From contig JASJDJ010000025.1 of the NCBI GenBank assembly GCA_030065635.1, positions 1 through 51,353 on the forward strand: DNA of 51,353 nt. Direction: 5' to 3'. The notes below the pieces were generated by a model. The model was not told the origin of the DNA. It did no database searches and saw only the letters and a program-made list of their open reading frames with translations. Position 1 is the stretch's first letter; each line of letters begins with the position of its first letter. This DNA is from Xenococcaceae cyanobacterium MO_188.B32 (GTDB lineage Bacteria; Cyanobacteriota; Cyanobacteriia; Cyanobacteriales; Xenococcaceae). Positions 1-8,830 of the stretch are shown here, piece after piece. The translations under genes were made by a program, and so were the position numbers.

Positions 1-14
1 AATTATTACTTTGT

Positions 15-53
15 CTTGAGATGTCCTAACTTTCGTTGGTATTGCTATAACTT
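15..53. repeat. dispersed repeat, copy 1
   Basis: The words TTGAGATGTCCTAACTTTCG and TATTGCTATAACT occur here and again in the same orientation at about 3763-3800, with one extra G between the words in this copy. The two copies bracket the RTX protease and methyltransferase genes. The rest of 1-189 holds nothing I recognise. Confidence 0.7.
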
Positions 54-189
54 TAGAGGATCGGCTCAGACAAGATAATATTTTGATTATGCTAAATAAT
101 TATTAGCCATTAGCTAGATTAAAAAACTAAAGAATGAGTGAAAAATATTTCTTGTAAGTACTTCGACTGATAGCTAATTTCACTAACTA

Positions 190-2405
190 CTAAACTATAT
201 CTACGGCTTCACCAATACTAGAAATATCAGATACGATCGCGAAGTCATTTGCAGTCAGACTACTAGCATTGACAAATTTAAGCACGGCCAACTGTTCATT
301 GGTACTAGAGACACCAATGACAGTATTCTTATTTTGCTGAGTAATAGTAAGATCGTCAAAAGTCAGTTCTCCTTCAACTAGACCAATTTTGTCTTCGCCT
401 ACTTTATAGTCAAAAATTAGATCTTTGCCGTCGCCATTGCCAAAAATGAAAATGTCACTACCAGAACCACCATAAAGTTTATCTTTATCTTCTCCGCCCA
501 TGAGTAGATCGTCGCCCAAGCCACCATAAATATCATCTTGACCAGCATTTCCAATCAAAATATCACTACCAGAGTCACCAAAAAGTTTGTCATTGTCTTT
601 TCCACCCAAGATAACATCATTGCTTTGACCACCATAAAGGTTATCGTGACCGTCGCCACCAATTAGAATATCGTCATCTTTGCCACCAAATAATTTATCA
701 TTACCGTCTTCGCCAAACAGTAAGTCATTGCCACCATTGCCAAAAAGTCGATCGTTATCGTTTCCCGCCAAAAAAATGTCATCGGATTTCTTACCAAAGA
801 ATTTTTCCCGATTATTGCCACCACGACCAAGAGTTAGATCGACAGTGGTATAGGTTTCTGATACTGAACCTATTTTGGCACCTTCTAGTACAGCTTGGGC
901 AGGATTAAACAATCTCACTTCAAGTGATGCGGAAAGAGTATCACCCGAATTTACCTCGGATAGATCGGACAGACCGAAGACATCTTTTAGAGACAAGTTA
1001 ACGTTGCTGCCAAAGCTACCTGGCGCAAATAGCACGCGCCCGCCTAGTTCTGACCCTATGGATGTTGTGACCTCAATACCCACTGACGACGCAGTAAAGA
1101 CAAAAGGTACGATCGAGCTTAAGTCTATACCTAGGAAAAGGCTAGATCGATTAATGCCATTCAGACCGCCTACGGTAACTATAGGCACAGCCGAATCAGG
1201 CAATCGATCGAAAGTATTAATGAATGGTACGTCGGGTTTTTCGATAATTGTATGACCGATGTCTTGCAACACAGCCAGTTCAAGGGCACCTATTTCTACT
1301 CGATCGCCACGAATTACAAATGGGTTCTCTAATGCCAAGCGGAGATCTACTAACACACCTAAATCATTAGCAGTATTGCCCAAAAAGTGGGCAAGATCTG
1401 AACCTCTGCTACCTGTAGTAAATTCCAAAGGTACACCACTACCGTAAATATCTACAGAATTAGCACCTACAAAACGAGGAGGTATATCACTATCATCAAT
1501 TAACAAGTCGAAGCGAGTTGCAACAGTAATATTACCAAAGCCCAAAAAATCGCCAAATGGCAGATCGTCTGCTACTGGTAACTCCCTAGCTAGACCAAAA
1601 AAGCCCAGACCGTGAGCAACTTCATGCAATATTACCGAGTAGAAGTCGAATTGATTAGCTGGAACTGGGTCGTCTAACTCTGGATCGAAGAAAAAGATTC
1701 CGCTATCGATGAATTCAGGATTCAGATTAATAATAATGTCAAAATTGCTATTATCAAAGTCGATCCCAGTTTGTAGTTCTAACAGGCTGCCAGCGATAAC
1801 CAAGCCAGTGTCACCAGCATCAAACACGTTATTGTTGTTTAAATCTATGAATTCATTGAAAAATAGGCTACCAGGGCCAGCAGAGGCGACGGCAGTTGTG
1901 CCACCAACATTAACCTGGACTTCTAGGCTAGCACCGTCTGCACCTTGGATATGTTGTGCCCAAGCTCCTAGAGCTAACTCGGACAAGGTTTTAAATAGGC
2001 CGAGTACTTCCTGGTTAGTATTGCACCTCGATCGACGATCGTCACCTCAAAATCAAAACCACGACTATCTTCTGCAAAACTAGTTGTACTCGATGACACC
2101 GATATATTGTTATCAGTCAATTGGGTGCTTTGAGAATTGACTTCGTTAAATATGAAGTTATTAAAGGACTCCAATAAAATAGGTGAATTTAGTGGTTGGA
2201 ACGATATTGGTGAATAGACAGGAGCTTTTAGAATTTGACTATTCCTCTGCATTTTAGCGAGGGTAAGCAAAGCAATAGTCGTGTTCTGAAGAGGCTGGTC
2301 AGAAGATACCAGAATATCACTAAAGTTAAAGTCAGAATTTGGTGGCAAAATTTGGCCGTTCAATATATAGCCATTAGGCAATAAGCTGGTTAAAAAATCT
2401 TTCAT
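190..2405 (-). pseudogene. RTX-repeat metalloprotease, frameshifted
   Basis: Two overlapping minus-strand frames form one gene. The 5' part starts at ATG 2405 behind a GAGGA ribosome site and runs in frame through FDFEVTIVDRGA. The rest continues as NTNQEVLGLFK and SELALGAW in another frame, joined if one A is restored in the short run at about 2020-2023. The downstream frame carries HEVAHGLGF (codons near 1600-1626), an HExxHxxGF metzincin-like zinc site. Its last third (about 390-807) encodes roughly ten calcium-binding RTX nonapeptides of the GGxGxDxLxGG type. There is no Sec signal peptide; RTX proteins are usually exported by type I secretion through a C-terminal signal. Likely a secreted calcium-dependent protease. 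The break may be a sequencing error or real inactivation. Confidence 0.75.
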
Positions 2406-2926
2406 GATTTTTTCCTCATACAATCTGCTTTTAGACTCATTTCACCCGTAAATCACCTGGTATTGCTATCAACGATGAGCGCTCGACGAGAAGAGGTCGC
2501 GTCTGCCGAATTTATAAAGACAGAATTGCCGAACTTGGTTCGATAGCGTGAGATGTTTTTTTATTACAGGCGAACCAGTCTTGAAATTGAGTGTACAACA
2601 CCCGAAACTCTTGCTATATAAAGATTGTGCTTCAAATCTGTAAAGTCTCAATTCTAATTGGTAAAGAACATCATTACTCAATACTTCTCGTTTAGTGGAG
2701 ATAGGGAAGATAAGGGAGATAAGGGAAGCAGGCTATCTTCCCCATCCTCCTCATCCTGACCAAAAATCCTTAAACGAGAAGTATCGATCCCTGTTGCTCG
2801 TATAGGGCAATTCGATCGAAATCATCCCGAATTTTTTGAGTCAATCTCCCATCGAGATAACTTTAGGCTCTAATCACTTAATTATTTGTAATAATATTCA
2901 AAAAAACTTATATAAAAATTTAAATC
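2406..2926. other. intergenic region with repeat relics
   Basis: About 520 bases without a convincing gene. A 70-codon open frame on the minus strand (2469-2681) lacks a recognisable product. The stretch around 2592-2625 resembles 45272-45306, sharing TTGCTATATAAAGAT, which points to a dispersed repeat rather than coding. A separate inverted repeat lies at 2681-2784. Confidence 0.5.
2681..2784. repeat. inverted repeat with 14-bp arms
   Basis: ATACTTCTCGTTTA at 2681-2694 is the exact reverse complement of TAAACGAGAAGTAT at 2771-2784. The interior is purine-rich on the left (GGGAGATAAGGG) and pyrimidine-rich on the right (CTTCCCCATCCTCC), so it could extend the pairing. It resembles a small non-autonomous element or an intergenic hairpin repeat. 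Confidence 0.65.
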
Positions 2927-3574
2927 ATGTTACTCAGACCAGAACACCGCACTAAACTAGATGAAACCAACGATACAGATTTTTATTCTCTTCCTCGCTT
3001 TGTCACTCATGTAGATGAAGGATTTATCGATCGATTGACTCAATTGTATCGAGAAGAATTAACCCCTAATACTCGGATTCTAGACTTAATGAGTAGTTGG
3101 GTTTCTCATCTACCTGACGATATGGAATTCGACCATGTAGAAGGTCACGGAATGAACTATGAAGAATTAGCTAAAAATCCGCAATTAGATAGCTATTTCG
3201 TGCAAAATCTCAATAAAAATCCGCAATTACCTTTAAAAGACAATGATTTTGATGCAGTTACAATCGCGGTTTCGGTTCAGTATTTACAGTATCCAGAAGC
3301 AATTTTGGCTGAGATATATCGCATTCTTAAACCAGGTGGAAAAGTTATTATTAGTTTTTCTAACCGAATGTTCTACCAAAAAGCGATCGCCATTTGGCGT
3401 GATAATAGTGAAAATGGTCGAGTAGAATTAGTTAAAAAGTATTTTCAGTCTCTTTCTGGTTTTAGTACTCCTAGAGTATTAGCAAGTCAGTCTTCTGTGC
3501 CTAGTTTTCTTCAGATGTTAGGATTGGCAGGAGGAGACCCTTTTTATGCGGTTATTGTTGAAAAAATTATATAG
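2927..3574 (+). CDS. SAM-dependent methyltransferase (type 11-like)
   Basis: A 215-residue class I methyltransferase. ILDLMSSWVSHLP (about residues 50-62) sits where motif I normally is, but the usual GxGxG is replaced by a Ser-rich loop. EGHGMNYEEL follows as the strand-2 acidic region, DNDFDAVTIAVSVQYL (about 104-119) as motif IV, and EIYRILKPGGKVIISF (about 130-145) as the post-motif characteristic of the methyltransf_11 group. The substrate cannot be told. The start is an ATG without a clear ribosome site. It stands alone between two copies of a dispersed repeat. Confidence 0.8.
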   Translation: MLLRPEHRTKLDETNDTDFYSLPRFVTHVDEGFIDRLTQLYREELTPNTRILDLMSSWVSHLPDDMEFDHVEGHGMNYEELAKNPQLDSYFVQNLNKNPQLPLKDNDFDAVTIAVSVQYLQYPEAILAEIYRILKPGGKVIISFSNRMFYQKAIAIWRDNSENGRVELVKKYFQSLSGFSTPRVLASQSSVPSFLQMLGLAGGDPFYAVIVEKII

Positions 3575-3630
3575 CAGTACTTATTTATATTAGGACACGA
3601 ATTATAGGGTTTGCTAATGGCTAATGGTGA

Positions 3631-3725
3631 AGCACTTTCGTTGGGCGGGTTTCCCGACTTGAGAAAAGCGCACCGCGATTAGGCGCTCGGTCTCCGAGCG
3701 CGTATAGGACGGAGCAAGAAGTGCT
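3631..3725. repeat. GC-rich palindromic intergenic element
   Basis: The outer arms AGCACTT (3631-3637) and AAGTGCT (3719-3725) enclose an inner perfect hairpin GCGCTCGG-TCT-CCGAGCGC (3683-3701). The left half contains GGGCGGGTTTCCCGACTTG. The element is far richer in GC than its surroundings, as expected of a mobile intergenic palindrome. Confidence 0.65.
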
Positions 3726-3847
3726 GAACCCGAAGGGCTAATGGCGAGCTTGTTACTTGGTCTTGAGATGTCCTAACTTTCGTTGTATTGCTATAACTCC
3801 GAACTCACATTAGTTAAGTTGAGGTAAAAGGTAAAAGGTAAAAAGTT

Positions 3848-3882
3848 AAACCCAGTCACGACTATATGCAACTGGGTTTTTT
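3848..3882. terminator. bidirectional terminator after infC
   Basis: AAACCCAGT (3848-3856) pairs with ACTGGGTTT (3871-3879) around a 14-nt loop and is followed by more T on the plus strand. It lies 25 bases beyond the infC stop on the minus strand. The minus-strand T run is weaker, so both directions are possible. Confidence 0.65.
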
Positions 3883-3906
3883 GCGATATATTATTCGTTT
3901 CGTTTT

Positions 3907-4455
3907 TTAGTCTGATACTAAAACAACATGCATTTGACTTTTACCTTTGAAGTTATGTTCGTAGACTTTAGCAACATCAGAAAGTTGCTCGATAATTTGT
4001 TCTAATTTTTCTTTGCCCAAATGGACAAATGCTTTTTCTCGTCCTTTAAATCTCATGGAAAATTTAACTTTGTTACCATCAGATAAAAAACTACGGGCGT
4101 GTCTTAGTTTGGTTTTTAAATCGCCAATATCGGTACAATATCTAATTTTTAATTCTTTAACTGCATTATCGCGTTGGTTTTTCTTCGCTTCCGATTCTTT
4201 CTTTTGCAACTGATATTTGTATTTACCATAATCTATCAATTTGCAAACTGGGGGAGAAGCTTGAGGGGCTATTTCTACTAAATCCAACTGTTTTTCTGTA
4301 GCTAATGCTAATGCTTGTTGTAAAGGTTGGATACCGATTTGTTCCCCGTCACTGTCTATGACTCTAACCTGTTGGGCTCTAATTTTTTCGTTGATTTTAT
4401 GTCTATCTTGTTTTTGTAGTGGTTTGATAAATTTATTTCGTTTCGATCTTCTCAA
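3907..4455 (-). CDS. infC: translation initiation factor IF-3 (divergent form)
   Basis: A 182-residue IF-3 of normal length. The N-terminal domain has INEKIRAQQVRVIDSDGEQ (about 21-39) and LDLVEIAPQASPPVCKLIDY, then the lysine-rich linker, then the C-terminal domain with VKELKIRYCTDIGD and MRFKGREKAF. IF-3 binds the 30S subunit and checks the initiator tRNA and start codon. From memory of cyanobacterial IF-3, the principal copy reads VKEVKMRYKI and FRGREIQHS; this one is clearly different, so it may be a second paralogue. The start is TTG at 4455 with AGGAG seven bases upstream; rare start codons are usual for IF-3 genes. A perfect palindrome lies just upstream. Confidence 0.85.
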   Translation of the reverse strand: MRRSKRNKFIKPLQKQDRHKINEKIRAQQVRVIDSDGEQIGIQPLQQALALATEKQLDLVEIAPQASPPVCKLIDYGKYKYQLQKKESEAKKNQRDNAVKELKIRYCTDIGDLKTKLRHARSFLSDGNKVKFSMRFKGREKAFVHLGKEKLEQIIEQLSDVAKVYEHNFKGKSQMHVVLVSD

Positions 4456-4473
4456 AAGATGCTCCTAACGTTA

Positions 4474-4492
4474 CTATACTTTTAAAGTATAG
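4474..4492. promoter_or_regulatory. palindrome upstream of infC, possible operator
   Basis: CTATACTTT-T-AAAGTATAG is a perfect 9+1+9 palindrome ending 19 bases before the TTG start. TATACT on either strand could also act as a -10 box. It may be an operator overlapping the promoter; no regulator is identified. Confidence 0.45.
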
Positions 4493-4665
4493 CTCATTTT
4501 GAGGTTTAAGCCAAAATAGAGTCTTGTATAGTTTGGGAAAACGAAAAACAGGCAAGCAATTTTATTGTAAATTTGTCGCTCTTATTATCAATTTTATTCT
4601 GCGTTCATCTGCGTTCATCCGTGGACGATATTCAAGTCAAATAATATAAAAAAATAGACTAAAAA

Positions 4666-5973
4666 ATGAGTAATAATCTTCCCTTAAGTCAACGTTCTCT
4701 ATCTTTAGACCATCAACAATTAATTCGAGTACTTACAGAAAAACAAAATATTCTCATTATTCAAGACCTTGATGGGGTTTGTATGGGGTTAGTAAAAGAC
4801 CCTTTAACTAGAGCGATCGATCGCCAGTATTTAGAAGCCACTAAATCTTTCGATCGACATTTTTTTGTCCTTACGAATGGAGAACATATTGGTAGAAGAG
4901 GGGTAAATCGAATTGTAGAAAAAGCTTTTGCCGATGAAGATTTAGTTAAACAAGAAGGTTTATATTTGCCTGGTTTGGCTGGAGGTGGCGTACAATGGCA
5001 AGACCGTTATGGCAATGTTTATCATCCAGGTGTTAGTGAGTTAGAATTGGCTTTTTTAGAAGCAGTACCTAAAAGAATAGAAGCTACTTTAATAGATTTT
5101 TTCCAACAAGATGACTATGGTCTAAATCGACATCAAATTGAAAAATATATTCAAGCAACTGTTCTGGAGAATAAAGTAACGCCAACGGCAAATTTAAATG
5201 TCTTTCATGATGTATTTCACGACCGAGCGGAAATTTATCTCCAACTGCAACAAACAATGGAACAGTTGATGAATAAATTATTACAAGAAGCTCACGAAAA
5301 AGGTTTAGATAATTCATTCTTTGTTCATTACGCCCCTAACTTGGGTAGAGATAATAAGGGCAAAGAAATTATGCAACCAGCCCAAGGAAAAGATTCGGGA
5401 ACAACAGATTTACAGTTTATGTTGCGGGGGGCAATTAAAGAAGTAGGTGTTCTAGTTATCCTCAATCATTACTATTATTTACACACGGGCAATTATCCTT
5501 TAGGTAAAAATTTCAATGCCCGACAAGCTCCTCACAATCATCAAGAATTACTGGCTTTAGTAACAGAAAAATTCGATCCTAAAATAATACCTCAAATTAT
5601 CGGCGTAGGGGATACAGTTACTAGTAAAGCAGAAGAAAATGGCGATTCTCTTATCTTTAGAAGAGGTGGGAGCGATCGCGGTTTTTTGGAATTAGTTCAA
5701 GATCTAGGTAGAGAGTTCAATACGGAAAATATTGTGGTTTATATTGATAGTAGTGATGGAGAAGTAAAAAACCGCAAACCTTTAAAATTAGAGAAATTCA
5801 CCGACAATAATAATGGAAGCAGTCGGGAAAAATTACGAGTCATAGAAGGACCGGGGGATTCTAGAGATACCAGCGATCCTTTGACTCTAAATGTTGTTTT
5901 TCCAGGAGGTCATCAACAATATACTCAGCTATTTAAAAAAGCAGCTTTAACTCGATCGCTCAACTACCAGTAA
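4666..5973 (+). CDS. stpA: glucosylglycerol 3-phosphatase
   Basis: A 435-residue protein matching the StpA/GgpP salt-tolerance phosphatase family. Near the N-terminus, IIQDLDGVCMGLVKDP (from about residue 31) holds the DxDG nucleophile motif of the HAD superfamily. GVGDTVTSKAEENGDS in the C-terminal half matches HAD motif IV acidic residues. The enzyme removes phosphate from glucosylglycerol 3-phosphate, the last step of glucosylglycerol synthesis, and is cytoplasmic. The partner synthase gene ggpS is not in this window. The ATG is preceded only by an A-rich stretch. The gene is divergent from infC and convergent with the protease operon, whose last stop lies 6 bases away. Confidence 0.92.
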   Translation: MSNNLPLSQRSLSLDHQQLIRVLTEKQNILIIQDLDGVCMGLVKDPLTRAIDRQYLEATKSFDRHFFVLTNGEHIGRRGVNRIVEKAFADEDLVKQEGLYLPGLAGGGVQWQDRYGNVYHPGVSELELAFLEAVPKRIEATLIDFFQQDDYGLNRHQIEKYIQATVLENKVTPTANLNVFHDVFHDRAEIYLQLQQTMEQLMNKLLQEAHEKGLDNSFFVHYAPNLGRDNKGKEIMQPAQGKDSGTTDLQFMLRGAIKEVGVLVILNHYYYLHTGNYPLGKNFNARQAPHNHQELLALVTEKFDPKIIPQIIGVGDTVTSKAEENGDSLIFRRGGSDRGFLELVQDLGREFNTENIVVYIDSSDGEVKNRKPLKLEKFTDNNNGSSREKLRVIEGPGDSRDTSDPLTLNVVFPGGHQQYTQLFKKAALTRSLNYQ

Positions 5974-5979
5974 TAATTT

Positions 5980-7752
5980 CTAATTATCCTCATCTGCTCT
6001 ATTTTCCTCAACTATTGAATTAGATCGATCTTCATCTGGTTCGACAGAATCAAAATCACAACGGTTAAAAATGTGTTTGATCACATTTTGTTGTTCTTGG
6101 CTTGAGGCAAACCACCAAGGCAAATGACCGGCAGGTGCTTTTTGCAGATCGAAAGTTAATTGTTCGTATAAGAGATAGCCACTACCACTGGAAATATCTC
6201 CTTGTTTCCAGCCCAAAAGAGTAGCAAAGTTACGCCAAGTTTTGGGAGAAAATTTGCCGTTTTTATTGACACTAAACCAAATCCGTTGCTGAGGGCTAAA
6301 ACCAAAATGTCCTTTACTATATTTTTGCCATAGTTGATTAATAGTCTTGATATCGTTACAAGCAAAGTCGGTAAGCGATTTTAATTCAATAAAGGTATGA
6401 GGATGTTTTCTTTTTGCTGTTTTAATTATTTCATTAATTAAATAATTAGTTTGCAGATCTGCTTCTCGCCATTTTTTGTTAGAGAGTAGGTTTTGTAGAT
6501 TAGTGTAATCGATTCCTGTCTTGTTAGAAATTAGGGGAAGGGTTTGGGGGACAACAGAATCTGATGGTTGAGAATTAGGAGAAGAAGTAGCTGTTTCTGA
6601 AGATTCGTCTCTCTCGACTACGGGCGGAGTAACTTCAACTTGTTCTACATCAGAATTAGCAGATGAAGGATTAGTATCTGGGGATTCATTATTGGTTTCC
6701 TCGATCGATTGTGTAGAATCTGAAGATTCATTTTTCTCGTTTTCTGACTGGGTAGTTTCAACTTGTTCTGTATCGGGATTAGAAGAGGGAGGATTCTTTG
6801 TGTTGGTAGATTGTTCGGAAGATGAGTCGGAATTATTTTCTGTACCGCTAGAAGATAATTCTGTATTTCGATTGTTAGTTTCTACGGTAATTTCAGGAGG
6901 TAAAAATTCATTTTCGCTTGGAGAATTACTCTCATCGGTAGCAGGTTTTTCTACGGTAATTTCAGGAGGTAAAAGTTCATTTTCGCTTGGAGAATTACTT
7001 TCATCGATAGCAGGTTGTTGAGGTACGGTAGCTAACGAGTCATTGGTAGTATTATTCGCGATCGCTTGTTTATAACTATTAATAGGAATACCATAGTTAG
7101 ATACTGCCCCCGTTACAGCATGAATATTTGCTTCACCATGAATGCCTATCAGCAAAGCATTTTTATCTAAAACAGGCCCCCCACTCATCCCAGGAAAGGC
7201 TTCCCCGTTGTAGATAAGGGAGTAACCATTTTGGGTGGACTGGGGCAAAACACCAACTAAATTAGCAGGAAAAAAGCGATAATAGCGATTATCTTCTTGG
7301 CGCAACTCTCCAGGATAGCCAGTAAAATAAACATTCTGTCCTTCTGTTAATTGAGCGGAGTTACCTATATCTGCGACTTGATAATTATGATTAGCACTAA
7401 ATGTAACTATGGCTAAATCTAGCCCCGATAATTGGTGTATATCTGCATAGTTGACAGGATGTTGTCTACCATCAATAGTCTGAACTGTATATTGACCGGG
7501 ATTTTTAACTACGTGCCAATTAGTCAAAACTTGGTAAGTATTATTTGATTGAGCGATAATTACTCCCGAACCCATACCGCTTCCATCAATACGCACGGTA
7601 ATTTGTTTAGCCCGAAGATTAATTTGTTCTGGAGATAATGCTTGAGTGACTTGCTGGACTTGTGCCCTACTTCCATAAGGTAGTACGATCGTGGCGATCG
7701 CCAACCCTGTTATCTGTATTGATATTGCTGTCAATTTGCCAACAAGATTCAT
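5980..7752 (-). CDS. trypsin-like serine protease fused to GUN4 domain
   Basis: A 590-residue protein with start ATG at 7752, chosen because GGAGG precedes it and TAATG couples it to the gene before. Order: signal peptide (about 1-30, ending GSRAQ); a trypsin/DegP-like protease with His80 in TNWHVV, Asp112 in GLDLAIV and Ser190 in GMSGGPV; an acidic Ser/Glu/Thr-rich linker (about 240-405) with two 23-residue repeats containing ESNSPSENE; and a GUN4 domain (about 415-560) with YTNLQNLLSNKKWREAD, FGFSPQQRIW and GHLPWW. GUN4 domains bind porphyrins and, in the canonical protein, stimulate Mg-chelatase. The signal peptide puts this one outside the cytoplasm, so a sensor or recruitment role is more likely than chlorophyll synthesis. 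Last gene of a three-gene operon. Confidence 0.85.
   Translation of the reverse strand: MNLVGKLTAISIQITGLAIATIVLPYGSRAQVQQVTQALSPEQINLRAKQITVRIDGSGMGSGVIIAQSNNTYQVLTNWHVVKNPGQYTVQTIDGRQHPVNYADIHQLSGLDLAIVTFSANHNYQVADIGNSAQLTEGQNVYFTGYPGELRQEDNRYYRFFPANLVGVLPQSTQNGYSLIYNGEAFPGMSGGPVLDKNALLIGIHGEANIHAVTGAVSNYGIPINSYKQAIANNTTNDSLATVPQQPAIDESNSPSENELLPPEITVEKPATDESNSPSENEFLPPEITVETNNRNTELSSSGTENNSDSSSEQSTNTKNPPSSNPDTEQVETTQSENEKNESSDSTQSIEETNNESPDTNPSSANSDVEQVEVTPPVVERDESSETATSSPNSQPSDSVVPQTLPLISNKTGIDYTNLQNLLSNKKWREADLQTNYLINEIIKTAKRKHPHTFIELKSLTDFACNDIKTINQLWQKYSKGHFGFSPQQRIWFSVNKNGKFSPKTWRNFATLLGWKQGDISSGSGYLLYEQLTFDLQKAPAGHLPWWFASSQEQQNVIKHIFNRCDFDSVEPDEDRSNSIVEENRADEDN
6881..7018 (-). repeat. 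69-bp tandem repeat in protease-GUN4 linker
   Basis: Two nearly identical 69-base units encode a 23-residue repeat (ESNSPSENE followed by LPPEITVE). They lie inside the low-complexity linker of the protease-GUN4 gene, where repeat number could vary between strains. Confidence 0.7.
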
Positions 7753-8798
7753 TAATTTACCTCCGATAAATCCAACTCTTGAGAAAGCTCGCGACAACTT
7801 TTACTCAATTCTGCCTCTGCTTGCATTTGGGCGATCGATTCTTTCGTACCATTCTCTTGGTTTGAGTTTACGACTATCCTTGGTTGACTACTTTTAATAG
7901 GTATTCGCTTATCGTATTCAGATAAAAAAGTTGATGGCGGAGTAAGCTGAAGAATTTTTTGCATGGGAATAGCCAAACTGGAGCGAGTAATTAGTTTTTG
8001 TAGAGGAGGGCAAGGTTGAGAACCATCTTTATAGAAATCAGGTGCATCCCAGAGAGGGTAGGCGTGTTTACCATTAATCCCGACCACTTCTCCTTTGCTA
8101 TTTAGTAAAGGACCACCGCTCATACCTTTTTGTACATCGCTAGTGTAACCAATTTGATAACCTTCTTCGAGAGCTTTATCCAATACGATCGAAACTAAAC
8201 CGCTTTTGAGGGCTAATCCTGGTAGTATATCTGGCGATCGCTCGACCGAAAAATTGATATTTTCTTGGTTATGAGGAAAACCAGCAGCAAAAACAGATTC
8301 TCCTACAGCTAAAGTGGACAAGTTACCTAATCTTGCTGTTTGGTAAAAATTGTGAACCGCGTGAAATCTTAATATGGCTATATCATAACCATCTAAGTGA
8401 GAATTGCTTAAAATTCTAGCATGGTGTATCTGTCCGTCTGGAGTTTGAATATAATAAGGAGGCTCTCCTGCTCGCAGTACGTGCTGGTTAGTAATAACTA
8501 TATAGCTAGAATTGTAGCTTTCCCAAAGAATTCCAGAACCTAAAGCTTCCGGGGCTAAAATTTTAACGGTAATGTTCGCAGCAATTTGCTCGATCGTTGT
8601 CGGAGATTGGGAAGATTTAGAAACAATGGTTGTTGTCTGATTTTTCTGCCATAGAGAAACGTCTCCAGACAATACCAAGCTGATACTGGCAAAACAAATA
8701 AATAGCTTGAAAACTTGAGGTTCAATCCCGAAAAATCGCTTTAATAAAGGTAATTGTTTAAGATGCTTGTATTTCCTCAAAATGAGCCATAATTTCAT
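7752..8798 (-). CDS. trypsin-like serine protease
   Basis: A 348-residue S1-type protease. A hydrophobic segment at about 28-45 (FKLFICFASISLVL) acts as a signal anchor after a basic N-terminus. The triad is visible: His106 in TNQHVL, Asp139 in GYDIAIL and Ser227 in KGMSGGPL. No PDZ domain follows; the C-terminal 70 residues are polar and unassigned. It should act in the periplasm or at the cell surface. The stop overlaps the ATG of the protease-GUN4 gene by one base, so the two are translationally coupled. The COP23 gene ends 32 bases upstream. Confidence 0.85.
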   Translation of the reverse strand: MKLWLILRKYKHLKQLPLLKRFFGIEPQVFKLFICFASISLVLSGDVSLWQKNQTTTIVSKSSQSPTTIEQIAANITVKILAPEALGSGILWESYNSSYIVITNQHVLRAGEPPYYIQTPDGQIHHARILSNSHLDGYDIAILRFHAVHNFYQTARLGNLSTLAVGESVFAAGFPHNQENINFSVERSPDILPGLALKSGLVSIVLDKALEEGYQIGYTSDVQKGMSGGPLLNSKGEVVGINGKHAYPLWDAPDFYKDGSQPCPPLQKLITRSSLAIPMQKILQLTPPSTFLSEYDKRIPIKSSQPRIVVNSNQENGTKESIAQMQAEAELSKSCRELSQELDLSEVN

Positions 8799-8830
8799 TT
8801 ATTGGCTGAATATAAGTTTTAGATATTATT

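Larger units (their letters stand above)
3575..3906. other. intergenic region with GC-rich palindrome and repeat copy 2
   Basis: No gene. It holds a GC-rich structured element (3631-3725), the second copy of the dispersed repeat found at 15-53 (here about 3763-3800), and the infC terminator hairpin (3848-3882). Confidence 0.7.

Noticed and set aside
875-1447. Plus-strand open frames inside the RTX protease gene
   Set aside because: They are antisense to a well-supported gene, with low-complexity translations and no motifs.
2469-2681. 70-codon minus-strand open frame
   Set aside because: No recognisable product; part of it matches a non-coding repeat at 45272-45306, so it is more likely repeat sequence.
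6692-7021. 109-codon plus-strand frame with Ser/Val/Glu repeats
   Set aside because: It is antisense to the repetitive linker of the protease-GUN4 gene; its repeats simply mirror that linker.
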